64,000 nt of DNA from Pontibaca salina (GTDB lineage: Bacteria; Pseudomonadota; Alphaproteobacteria; Rhodobacterales; Rhodobacteraceae). The notes under the pieces were generated by a model. It was given only the letters and a program-made list of their open reading frames with translations. It ran no database searches and was not told the DNA's origin. The stretch is taken from assembly GCF_016307205.1 (NCBI RefSeq), contig NZ_JAEIJD010000008.1:55747-119746 (forward strand), written 5' to 3'. A program made the translations under genes and the position numbers. This document shows, one piece after another, positions 46,546 to 54,506 of the stretch (positions are counted from its first letter, which is position 1; each line of letters begins with the position of its first letter).

Positions 46546-47274
46546 ATGGCAAACGCGGTCGAAGACCAGGTCGCCCAAGGTGCGCCGGCGTTCGGCGCCG
46601 CAACCCCGATGTTGTCACAACTGCTCAAGGCTGAGATCGCGCAGCGCGAGGTGCGTTCAATCGCCTACCATACGAAAGAGGCGCGCTTCCCTGCATACAA
46701 GGGCCTTGCAGGCTTCGACTTCTCTTCAAGCGAGATCAATGAAGTGACTGTGCGGCAGCTGCACCGATGCGAGTTCGTTGAAAGCGCAGAGAATGTCGTG
46801 CTGATGGGTGGTCCAGGAATGGGCAAAAGCCACACGGCAACGGCAATCGGCGACCAAGCCATCGAACACCACAGGCCCAAGGTACGCTTCTTCTCGACCG
46901 TAGAATTGGTCAATACCTTGGAGCAGGAGAAGGCGCTCGGCAAGGCAGGGAAGCTGGCTGAGATGCTGACGACAGTTGACTTGGTTATCTTGGACGAGCT
47001 CGGTTACTTGCCATTCAGCGCGTCTGGAGGTGCGCTTCTCTTCCATCTGCTCAGCAAATTGTATGAGCGCACCAGCATGATCATAACCACCAACCTCAGC
47101 TTCTCAGAATGGGCGCAGGTCTTCGGAGATGCCAAGATGACCACTGCGCTCCTCGATAGGCTCACACACCGCTGTCACAGTCTGGAAACCGGCAACGACA
47201 GCTTCCGCTTCAAAGCCAGCTCTGAGGCTGCAAAGAAAACAGGAAAGGAGACCGCAATATTGACCACATCATAA
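46546..47274 (+). CDS. IS21 helper ATPase IstB
   Basis: A complete 242-residue AAA+ ATPase that loads IstA on target [18 protein letters not shown]alker [15 protein letters not shown]alker [16 protein letters not shown] and [10 protein letters not shown]. It follows AAGGA at its ATG. With istA destroyed in the same element it can act only in trans, if at all. Confidence 0.92.
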   Translation: MANAVEDQVAQGAPAFGAATPMLSQLLKAEIAQREVRSIAYHTKEARFPAYKGLAGFDFSSSEINEVTVRQLHRCEFVESAENVVLMGGPGMGKSHTATAIGDQAIEHHRPKVRFFSTVELVNTLEQEKALGKAGKLAEMLTTVDLVILDELGYLPFSASGGALLFHLLSKLYERTSMIITTNLSFSEWAQVFGDAKMTTALLDRLTHRCHSLETGNDSFRFKASSEAAKKTGKETAILTTS

Positions 47275-47330
47275 ACTGCAGCGCATAACTGAAGGTGGGT
47301 CAAATCTCGGTGAGAATACCGGGTCAGTTC

Positions 47331-48311
47331 TCAGTGACAATCAACATGGCGATCATTCGATTGAAATGGTGATGCTCGAAAACTGCTTCGAAAAACCCTT
47401 AGCAAGACATACTGACGCCAGCTTAGGCAGTACATGCGCAGAAATAAGCGCTTTTGACAGGTAAGCACCTCTGCGTCAGGACGCTTATAGCAAGAAAGAA
47501 ACACGTCAAGCATTCTTCGACGATCGATCCGCATGTTGTCAGACAGTATCTCATTTTCAACGCGCCGACGAAGTTTTTCACGCCATCTCTCAAAGCTGAT
47601 CGCGTCGTAATGATAAACCTCGACGCCGCGCAGTGCCGAACGCAAATCCGTCACAGCCGTGGAGACGTTGTTACCCTGTATCTCCGCGTGGTGGGGGCCA
47701 ATGTAATCGAATTTAGCGTCTCGGCGATAGATGTGCCTTCCTTGGCCGTGCCCTATCACGTTGTCAGTGAAAAAAACACTATCTTCACGATAGACCATGC
47801 GAGGCAGCATCTTGCGGAGTAGGCTAGGTAGCTTTTTGGGGTTCCGAAATCGCAAAGGTGTTCTGAAGCCCGTTGACCCAAAGGCAGACCAAGGGTCATC
47901 GTCTGGTAGCCAGACGGCCTCTGCCACCGGCAACCGAACTGATAAGATCTGTTTGGGTATCGCTGAAAGAGCGGTTGCATCTAGGTTGCCTGCAGATAAA
48001 AACTCATCGGCGTCCAATGTGATCAGCCAAGGATAACGAGCCTTCCGACAGGCGATTTGATGCACGGCGTTTTGTATGGTCTTAAAAGTCTTCGGCGGCT
48101 TCAAGTGAGGCTTGATTTCTGCAATTTCATAAATGGAGATTACAGAATATCCACCGTTGATTGGTTTGGCTTCAAGATAGCTTCGGAGATCCTCGGCATT
48201 ATCCCCGTCATAAAATATGATGATGTCGTCAATTCCGATATCAAGGTGGTGTGTTATGAAATGGGCAATATCCTCGAAGTTTTCTTTCATTAACGAAACA
48301 ATCGACAACAT
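47331..48311 (-). CDS. Glycosyltransferase family 2-like protein, 3' end replaced by IS21
   Basis: About 326 residues: MLSIVSLMKENFEDIAHFITHHLDIGIDDIIIFYDG at the start, NAVHQIACRKARYPWLITLDADEFL with a metal-binding DAD, typical of GT2/GT92-like enzymes acting on surface glycans. The ATG at 48311 follows GGGGAA. The last 15-16 residues (QSNDRHVDCH end) come from inside the IS21 repeat, so the original C-terminus was cut off by the insertion. AT-rich. Whether the product still works is unclear. Confidence 0.75.
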   Translation of the reverse strand: MLSIVSLMKENFEDIAHFITHHLDIGIDDIIIFYDGDNAEDLRSYLEAKPINGGYSVISIYEIAEIKPHLKPPKTFKTIQNAVHQIACRKARYPWLITLDADEFLSAGNLDATALSAIPKQILSVRLPVAEAVWLPDDDPWSAFGSTGFRTPLRFRNPKKLPSLLRKMLPRMVYREDSVFFTDNVIGHGQGRHIYRRDAKFDYIGPHHAEIQGNNVSTAVTDLRSALRGVEVYHYDAISFERWREKLRRRVENEILSDNMRIDRRRMLDVFLSCYKRPDAEVLTCQKRLFLRMYCLSWRQYVLLRVFRSSFRASPFQSNDRHVDCH

Positions 48312-48337
48312 TACAGCGCTTCCCCCTTCAAAGACGG

Positions 48338-49171
48338 TCAATCGTAGCCAAAAGCCTCGAAGTCTTCCGCATACAACTTTTGTATACGGTAAATCATAGA
48401 GTTGCTGGCGATACGCTCGGTGCTTCGAGATGTGTTCATCCGGATGGAGGCCACACGCGCGGCTGCCTCTGCTTCTACACCAGCCATAATAAGAAATGAC
48501 TGCAGATCCTTTGCAAGCGTTTCGACTCTACCGACATAATCATATTGGAACCGGCCCCAGCCGACGTTATCGACCTGAAGCCGCCAGTGCCTATCTGTTC
48601 TTAATCTTGATATTTCATGACTAGCCTCGACATAATCGAGGAAAATGTTGAGGTTGTCGGTTATACTTCGATTTTCATTATATCCGAACTTCCGGAATTG
48701 CGCCATATGGTAAACGTGATTTGGATTTCGCCTTTCGACTACAAAATCACGGAATGCTGACTCAAGCCGATCAACAGGATGTCGAACAAAGGTGACGGAC
48801 TTATAAAGAGGTGATGAAAGGCGGGACATGTTCTTCTCCCAGTGCTCACGCCCTTGCGTGAGCACATCCGACTCTTTATGGATTCTCCCATTGTATTGAT
48901 AGCCGCTTGCTAGCCGGAAAATGGCATGTGCAATTGAAGTGCAGGCCGCCTTCGAGTTCTTGGCAAAGATAATTTTCGGGTGTTCGGTGGAGAGTAGGTG
49001 GTCAAGGACGATGCGATCTGCGAGTGGCGTCCGGGCCAATTTCAACTTTTGACGATAATGTGTTGAGAAGGGGGCTAGCGCGCCGTAGTACCATTTTTCA
49101 CGAACGTCTACTTCAAGTGTGACGCCGCAGTTTGTCATGGGGTGAATATTATTGTCGGCACTGATCGTCAT
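48338..49171 (-). CDS. Sulfotransferase family 2 (carbohydrate sulfotransferase-like) protein
   Basis: Around 277 residues. PKIIFAKNSKAACTSIAHAIFRLA carries the PAPS 5'-phosphosulfate loop and SVTFVRHPVDRLESAFRDFV the 3'-phosphate segment, as in chondroitin/heparan-type sulfotransferases and their bacterial homologues. FQYDYVGRVETLAKDLQSFL near the C-terminus is also family-like. The frame is open upstream to a TTG at 49240. Probably sulfates a capsule or LPS sugar. It lies 26 bp before the damaged glycosyltransferase gene on the same strand. Confidence 0.8.
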   Translation of the reverse strand: MTISADNNIHPMTNCGVTLEVDVREKWYYGALAPFSTHYRQKLKLARTPLADRIVLDHLLSTEHPKIIFAKNSKAACTSIAHAIFRLASGYQYNGRIHKESDVLTQGREHWEKNMSRLSSPLYKSVTFVRHPVDRLESAFRDFVVERRNPNHVYHMAQFRKFGYNENRSITDNLNIFLDYVEASHEISRLRTDRHWRLQVDNVGWGRFQYDYVGRVETLAKDLQSFLIMAGVEAEAAARVASIRMNTSRSTERIASNSMIYRIQKLYAEDFEAFGYD

Positions 49172-49582
49172 GATTGATACATTGATTTGCTTGCTCCAAG
49201 GCGTGAACTCTTCATTTGCAGCGCGTCGTATCGGCTTCAATAATGCTTGCCGTCAACAGCTTCCCATCACATAAGACGCCGTCTTACACCCCGCAGCCAT
49301 TACATGACTTCATTTAAGAGCGATAGCCCCTATCATTTTTATATCGCCAACAAGAGGGGCGCTGTCCACGACCGACGCTCTCGCTATAGGATCCGCCGAC
49401 GATCGTCAGGCTGTTCTTCAGCGCCGGTCACATTTACCGCCAACCTCGGGTTTGGTTGGGCTGTCGGCGCTGGTAGGCTTGCATTGGTATAGATTACTGG
49501 CCAAAGCAAGCGATGAGCGGTCGCTAGCCAGAGCAGGGGTCGGGTACCGCGAAAATCGTTGGTGATCGGATCGGAAGTGAGC
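49172..49582. other. Intergenic region with divergent promoters
   Basis: About 410 bp between the leftward sulfotransferase and the rightward glycosyltransferase; the GC content rises again near 49360. No gene or repeat recognised. Confidence 0.4.
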
Positions 49583-50389
49583 ATGATGAAACAGGTAATT
49601 TGCATCAACTGGGGCACAAAATATGGGCCGCGGTTCATCAACCGGCTTTACGCCATGGTCGCGCGCAATATCACGCCGCCGTTCCGGTTCACTTGCTTTA
49701 CGGACAACACCGCTGGAATTCGCCATGAGGTTGACGCGCAGCCGCTGCCTGAAATTCCGATCGAAATTCCAAAAACCAAGCGGGGCGTGTGGCCCAAGTC
49801 GCGGCTTTGGGGGCCCAAGCTGGGCGACCTTACCGGGAACGTACTGTTTCTAGATCTGGACCTTGTCATTACGGGCTCGTTGGATGACCTGTTCACCTAT
49901 GGCGATCCTGATCAGGTTATCTTGTCACGCAATGCCGCAAAGCCCTTCGAGCGGTTGGGTCAGACCTCCTGCTTTCGTTTTCCGGTGGGCAAGCTGCTGC
50001 CCCTGCAAGAGGCATTCTGTGCCGATCCGATCGGCATTTCCGAGAAATATGGCTATGAGCAACGGTTCGTCACGCGCAAGGCACCGGGCGGGATCGACCT
50101 GTTTCCATCCCCATGGATCCGACATTTCCGTTACCAATGCTTGCCGCTGTTCCCACTGAACTGGTGGGTCACGCCCAAAGCGGGGAAGGGTGCGCGAGTG
50201 GTGATCTTTCCGGGCGGTGTGCACCCAGAGGTTGCCATTCGCGGCGGTTGGGTCCGTCGCGAAGGTTTCACTCTGTCCGACCATCTGCGCAATGCCAGCA
50301 AGCGCCCGAAACACGAAGGCTCGCTCTGGCGCTATCTGCGGCATTACACGCGTCCCACGCCCTGGGTGCAGGACGCGTGGCGGGAATAA
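49583..50389 (+). CDS. Glycosyltransferase, GT-A type
   Basis: About 268 residues. KQVICINWGTKYGPRFINRLYAMV, FRFTCFTDNT, and NVLFLDLDLVITGSLDDLF (metal-binding DLD) resemble GT8-like or DUF-type glycosyltransferases found in Rhodobacterales. Start at 49583 (ATGATG) follows GGAAGTGAG. The GC content and codon use are like the core, unlike the AT-rich glycosylation genes before it. The final 75 codons are repeated in degenerate form at 56963-57186. Confidence 0.75.
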   Translation: MMKQVICINWGTKYGPRFINRLYAMVARNITPPFRFTCFTDNTAGIRHEVDAQPLPEIPIEIPKTKRGVWPKSRLWGPKLGDLTGNVLFLDLDLVITGSLDDLFTYGDPDQVILSRNAAKPFERLGQTSCFRFPVGKLLPLQEAFCADPIGISEKYGYEQRFVTRKAPGGIDLFPSPWIRHFRYQCLPLFPLNWWVTPKAGKGARVVIFPGGVHPEVAIRGGWVRREGFTLSDHLRNASKRPKHEGSLWRYLRHYTRPTPWVQDAWRE

Positions 50390-50540
50390 GTTTGTCATTC
50401 CTGGGAATGTTGTGCTCGTTTTTCCAAGGATCGCTGAATAAGGATCAGGCTTGGCCGATACCGTTAGCACTTATAGTGATTTCAATAGAGTTTTGTCTTT
50501 ATAGAGAGCTGATTTTAGCGGTTGTTCGGTCAAGGTTGTG
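50166..50540. repeat. Duplicated block A (glycosyltransferase 3' end and downstream)
   Basis: From GGGTCACGCC through the gene end and into TTCGGTCAAGGTTG the sequence is paralogous to 56963-57365. Similarity is clear in the gene part and patchier after the stop. Between 50390 and 50710 no gene is seen. Confidence 0.7.
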
Positions 50541-50788
50541 AATCAGCGTCACATTTTGACTCACTCAAATCCAAGTGTAACCGCTGGATACTATTTCCAA
50601 AATTGCTCAATGCGCTGGGTCAACGTCAGTGCTGATTGTGACCCGGTGTGGTTGTTGTGATGTTATATCGTTTTAATATGTTGCTGAGATGCTTGGGTGG
50701 CTCAAATTGATCTGATCCCCGCAAACTGGACCACCTGAAGCTGGAGTTTTCCGCTACGATTTCCTGGCTGGGAGAGGAGCGGAATCAC

Positions 50789-51057
50789 ATGAAGGCATCG
50801 AAGTTTTCGGACGCGCGAGACAGGCGTTCATTATCAAACAGGGTGAGGAAGGCACGCCGGTGGCTGAGATCTGCCGAAAGGCGGGGATCAGCCAGGCGAC
50901 CTACTTCAACTGGAAGAAGAAGTATGCCGGGCTGCTGCCGAGCGAGATGAAACGGTTGAAGCAGCTTGAGGACGAGAACGGGCGGCTGAAGAAGATCGTG
51001 GCCGACCTGACCTTGGACCGTGAGATGCTCCAGGACGTCATCCGGCGAAAGATCTGA
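50789..51057 (+). pseudogene. IS3 transposase OrfA, frameshifted near the 5' end
   Basis: The ATG at 50789 (MKASKFSDA...) and the main frame from 50820 on (AFIIKQGEEGTPVAEICRKAGISQATYFNWKKKYAGL) lie in different phases, so one base is gained or lost near 50810. The helix-turn-helix and the leucine-zipper-like C-terminus (EMKRLKQLEDENGRLKKIVADL) are intact. A GTG at 50860 could start a shorter product. It overlaps orfB in the usual way. Confidence 0.75.
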
Positions 51058-51893
51058 TGCCTGGTCGAATGCGCGAAGTTGTTCGCGGGATGTGCAGCGA
51101 TTGGGCGGTCTCGATCCGGACGGCATGTGGAGCCATCGGATTTGACTGCTCGACGTTCCACTACAAATCCCGCCGCGCCGATCAGGCTGCCGTGGAAAAG
51201 CGGATCAAAGAGATCTGCGAAACGCGGGTGCGTTACGGTTATCGCCGGGTCCATGTGCTCCTGGACCGCGAGGGTTGGGGCATCAATATCAAGAAAGTAT
51301 ATCGTATTTACAGGGAGTTGGTCATGCAGCTGAGGAACAAGACACCGAAGCGGCGGGTGAAGGCGAAGCTGCGCGATGACCGTGCCGAAGCCGTCGGCCC
51401 GAACGACGTCTGGGCGATGGATTTTGTTCACGACCAGCTGGCGACGGGCAAGAAGCTGCGGGTTTTGACGGTCGTCGATACCTTCTCGCGATACGTGCCG
51501 GTGCTCGATGCGCGGTTCAGCTATCGCGGGGAGGATGTAGTGGCAGCACTGGATCGGGTCTGTCGGCAAACGGGCTATCCCAAGACGATCCGGGTCGATC
51601 AAGGCAGCGAGTTCATCTCGCGTGACATGGACCTCTGGGCCTATCAGCGCGGCGTCATCCTGGACTTCTCACGCCCCGGAAAACCGACAGACAACGCATT
51701 CATCGAAGCCTTCAATGGACGGTTCCGGGCCGAGTGCCTGAACGCGCATTGGTTCCTGACACTTGCGGATGCGGCCGAAAAGTTGGAGACTTGGCGGAGA
51801 TACTACAATGAGGAACGGCCACACAGCGCGATCGGCAACAAGACCCCGATCACGCTAACGAAATCGGGGGGCACCACCAGCCTGTCACCCTGA
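51057..51893 (+). CDS. IS3 transposase OrfB (DDE integrase domain)
   Basis: A full 278-residue OrfB: HTH_21 region ([15 protein letters not shown]), then the rve core with [11 protein letters not shown] (first Asp), [12 protein letters not shown] (second Asp) and [18 protein letters not shown] (Glu), ending [16 protein letters not shown]. Produced as an OrfAB fusion by -1 frameshift in this family. The product seems whole, but OrfA is damaged. Confidence 0.92.
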   Translation: MPGRMREVVRGMCSDWAVSIRTACGAIGFDCSTFHYKSRRADQAAVEKRIKEICETRVRYGYRRVHVLLDREGWGINIKKVYRIYRELVMQLRNKTPKRRVKAKLRDDRAEAVGPNDVWAMDFVHDQLATGKKLRVLTVVDTFSRYVPVLDARFSYRGEDVVAALDRVCRQTGYPKTIRVDQGSEFISRDMDLWAYQRGVILDFSRPGKPTDNAFIEAFNGRFRAECLNAHWFLTLADAAEKLETWRRYYNEERPHSAIGNKTPITLTKSGGTTSLSP

Positions 51894-52017
51894 TCGAAGC
51901 CGGAAAACTCGCGCTAAGGGCGGTAGAAGGTTCGGGGTCAGACCAAAATTGTGATGTTGATTCACATACATGGCTGATTGCGATGGCGGCGGTTGGAAAC
52001 TTGTCGTGGCGTTATCT

Positions 52018-52845
52018 TCAACGCAAAAGACTGCGCACGGCGCTGTTGCCCAATTCGATGAGAACCACGAATCCCACCACGACAAGCGCCAGCGTCGCGA
52101 CCTTTTCGTATTGGAAAGCACGCACATACATCTGAATATAGAAGCCTATCCCGCCCGCGCCGACCACACCGAGGATGAGGGACTCGCGCAGGTTCATCTC
52201 GAAACGAAACAACGTATCGCGCAGCAGGTCCGGGGCAATTTGTGGCCAAGCACCAAAGCGGAGTCTCTGAAACATTGTCGCGCCGGCGCTTTCCAAAGCC
52301 TCTATGGGCGCAGGATCGACGCTTTCGATGGACTCGGCATAGAACTTGGCCAGCATCCCGGTTGCATGAAACGTGATCGCCAGAATGCCAGGGAGCGCAC
52401 CCAGACCGACCGCGCCGACCATGATCATCGCGACCAGAATCAATGGGAGGCCGCGGATTATGGCCAACAGCGCCTTGACCGGCAGGTGCACCCAGCGCGG
52501 TGTAAGATTGGCCGCCGCCAATAAGCCAAAAATGGCCGAGAGAATAACGCAGCCGACCGTGCCCAGCACTGCGATCCGCAAGGTCTCGGCCGAGGATGCG
52601 ATCACAACCGGCAGGACCGAAGGGTCAGGCGGCAACATCCGCCCTAGAAAGTCCAAGATACGGGTTCCGCTATTAGCAAGCTTTAGAAGATCAAAGTCGC
52701 TGCCGTTCCATGACCAGATGATCACCAAGGCCACCGTCAATGATATTGAGAACTGCCCGAATGAACAGGCCCGCGCGCGGGATCGCGTCCGCGATGCGCG
52801 ATTGCTGCCGGTTGCAGTGGTAACATTGTGGTCAAGCGAACTCAT
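52018..52845 (-). CDS. PhnE-like ABC transporter permease
   Basis: About 275 residues, a permease of the phosphonate/phosphate-ester (PhnE) type with several membrane segments and the EAA loop (IEALESAGATMFQRLRFGAWPQIAPDLL). The start MSSLDHN at 52845 overlaps the end of the ATPase gene by 14 bp. Third gene of a PhnDCE-like system. No C-P lyase or phosphonatase genes are nearby, so the substrate need not be a phosphonate. Confidence 0.85.
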   Translation of the reverse strand: MSSLDHNVTTATGSNRASRTRSRARACSFGQFSISLTVALVIIWSWNGSDFDLLKLANSGTRILDFLGRMLPPDPSVLPVVIASSAETLRIAVLGTVGCVILSAIFGLLAAANLTPRWVHLPVKALLAIIRGLPLILVAMIMVGAVGLGALPGILAITFHATGMLAKFYAESIESVDPAPIEALESAGATMFQRLRFGAWPQIAPDLLRDTLFRFEMNLRESLILGVVGAGGIGFYIQMYVRAFQYEKVATLALVVVGFVVLIELGNSAVRSLLR

Positions 52846-53620
52846 GCGGTCTCTCGTGCTGTGTCGCAGCAGCGTTCCGGTAAATTCCGGATAATCGGTG
52901 TTCGTGCAATTGATCGGGCGGCCCATCAAAGACGATGCGCCCTGCATCCAACGCGATAAACCTGTCTACATAATCGGCGACCAGAGCGGGCTGGTGCGAG
53001 CTCAGGATCAAGGTCGCGTTTCGCGCGGAGGCCCGATCTCGCAGAATTGTAAGGATCGACTGGGCAGTCATTGGGTCAAGGCTGCTTATGGGCTCATCCG
53101 CAAGGATGAGGCGCGGGGTCTGGGCCAGACATCGCGCAATCGCGACCCGTTGGCGTTGACCGCCGCTGAGCCGGTCAACCCTTTTGTCGGCGAATGCGTC
53201 CATATGGACGTCGCACATGGCGCGATCAACCGCATGGTCGTCCTTGTCTGTGAAACGGCCCAATAGAGACAGGACCGGTTCCACATGTCCAAGACGACCA
53301 TGCAACACATTGCGTCGCACGGTTTCCCGCTGCACCAGGGCGAATTCCTGAAACACAAAACCGACCTTGCGTCGCCATGACCGCGGCGGCTGTCGCTGGG
53401 GGTCAAGGCGCTGACCGAGAACCCGGCACGAGCCGCTCCACCCGCGCAAACGCCCATCGATCAGCTTGAGCAAGGTGCTCTTGCCCGCCCCTGACGCGCC
53501 AATAAGCGCAACACGTTGCCCGGCCTTGATGTGCAACTCGGAAATTGACAGCGTATTTCGGGTTTCGCGGCCATAGCGAAACCCGATGTCGCCCAATGAG
53601 ATCGCACCTGCGGGCGTCAT
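52832..53620 (-). CDS. PhnC-like ABC transporter ATP-binding protein
   Basis: About 262 residues: Walker A GASGAGKSTLLK, Q-loop region FVFQEFALV, signature RLSGGQRQRVAIARCL, Walker B RLILADEPISSLDP, and H-loop SSHQP. Architecture matches PhnC. Starting at 53620 (MTPAGAISLGD) it lies 4 bp after the binding-protein gene, with overlap to the permease, so the three are one operon. Confidence 0.88.
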   Translation of the reverse strand: MTPAGAISLGDIGFRYGRETRNTLSISELHIKAGQRVALIGASGAGKSTLLKLIDGRLRGWSGSCRVLGQRLDPQRQPPRSWRRKVGFVFQEFALVQRETVRRNVLHGRLGHVEPVLSLLGRFTDKDDHAVDRAMCDVHMDAFADKRVDRLSGGQRQRVAIARCLAQTPRLILADEPISSLDPMTAQSILTILRDRASARNATLILSSHQPALVADYVDRFIALDAGRIVFDGPPDQLHEHRLSGIYRNAAATQHERPHEFA

Positions 53621-53624
53621 GAGC

Positions 53625-54491
53625 TTAGCCCAAGAGGCCATAGGCACGGGCGAGATCCCGCACCGGTTCATAGGCACCGGGGTCAGCGATGATGTAACCA
53701 TCGGGGCTATAGACGTGCTGCAAAAGTTCCTGATGATCGGGGTCATTCAGCTTTAGCATGGCGTTGACGAACCGCTCCCGCAAATCCGCGTCAAGGCCGT
53801 CGCGCGCAATGACCCCGTGTGAGGGCAGGGACGGGGTTTCGCTGATCCAGATGACCTCTTGTTGCTGCTCGGGCGACAGCAGCAGTTCGGAATATTGGCT
53901 GGCACCGGCGGCATCGACCAGACCGCTGGCGACCGCTTGAATCGCTTGCTGATAGCCGCCGGCAAACAGCAGACGATCAAAGAAGGTGCTCGGGTCGGCG
54001 CCACGTTCCAGCAGGCCAGCCGCGGCAAATTCGTCAAGCGGATAGAGATAGCCGGATTCGGAAATCGGATCGGCAAAGGCGATGGTCTTGCCCTTCAGAT
54101 CGGCAAGTTCCTTGATGCCGCGGTCGCGTCGGACAAATATCCGTGACGTGTAGGAGGGCTCGCCCCGATAAACTTCCTGCAGAATAATTTGGGCACCGAC
54201 ATGTTCATTTGCCAGCACGTAAGGCAAGGCTCCCATGAACGATATATCCGCATCGCCGTTGCGCAGAGCTTCGACAGCGGCCGCATGGTCACTGGTGACG
54301 AAGCCGCGCACCGGAATGCCGATCTCATCGCTTAACCATTCGGAAATTATGGCAATATCCCCGATCAGTTTTTCCGGGTTCTCCTGTGGGATAAAGGCAA
54401 GCACGAGATCATCGCGGCCCTGAGCAATCGCCCCCGACATCATCAGTGGGAGCGTTGCCGCCCCAAGCATAAAGCTACGTCTTTTCATCAT
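53625..54491 (-). CDS. PhnD-like periplasmic binding protein
   Basis: A 288-289-residue extracytoplasmic solute-binding protein. Signal peptide KRRSFMLGAATLPLMMSGAIA (with twin arginines, so export by Tat or Sec). The mature part resembles PhnD: FIPQENPEKLIGDIAIISEWL, EALRNGDADISFMGALPYVLA, LKGKTIAFADPISESGYLYPL and VDAAGASQYSELL. This family binds phosphonates, phosphite and similar oxyanions, but related proteins bind other ligands. It is 15 bp after the di-heme gene. Confidence 0.85.
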   Translation of the reverse strand: MMKRRSFMLGAATLPLMMSGAIAQGRDDLVLAFIPQENPEKLIGDIAIISEWLSDEIGIPVRGFVTSDHAAAVEALRNGDADISFMGALPYVLANEHVGAQIILQEVYRGEPSYTSRIFVRRDRGIKELADLKGKTIAFADPISESGYLYPLDEFAAAGLLERGADPSTFFDRLLFAGGYQQAIQAVASGLVDAAGASQYSELLLSPEQQQEVIWISETPSLPSHGVIARDGLDADLRERFVNAMLKLNDPDHQELLQHVYSPDGYIIADPGAYEPVRDLARAYGLLG

Positions 54492-54506
54492 TGCGGTGGC
54501 CCTCAC

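Larger units (their letters stand above)
45847..47346 (+). mobile_element. IS21-family element with deleted istA
   Basis: A 1.5 kb element bounded by TGTTGATTGT and ACAATCAACA, each followed inward by ACTGAGAACTGACCCGGTAT-like repeats; a second inner repeat (CACTGAGAATTGACCC) lies at 45888. Multiple terminal repeats and TGT/ACA ends are IS21 traits. istB is whole, istA has lost most of its length, so the element is shorter than normal and not autonomous. No target duplication was seen. Confidence 0.85.
50711..51942 (+). mobile_element. IS3-family insertion sequence
   Basis: About 1230 bp with related ends TCTGATCCCCGCAAACT and (reverse) TCTGACCCCGAACCTTCT, and two consecutive transposase frames with a one-base overlap. 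Size and organisation fit IS3. No clear short target duplication was found beside the ends. Confidence 0.8.

Noticed and set aside
52018..54491. Phosphonate utilisation operon
   Set aside because: Only transporter-like genes are present. Without C-P lyase or phosphonatase, and with a haem protein and Fur-like site, the phosphonate label would be unsupported.
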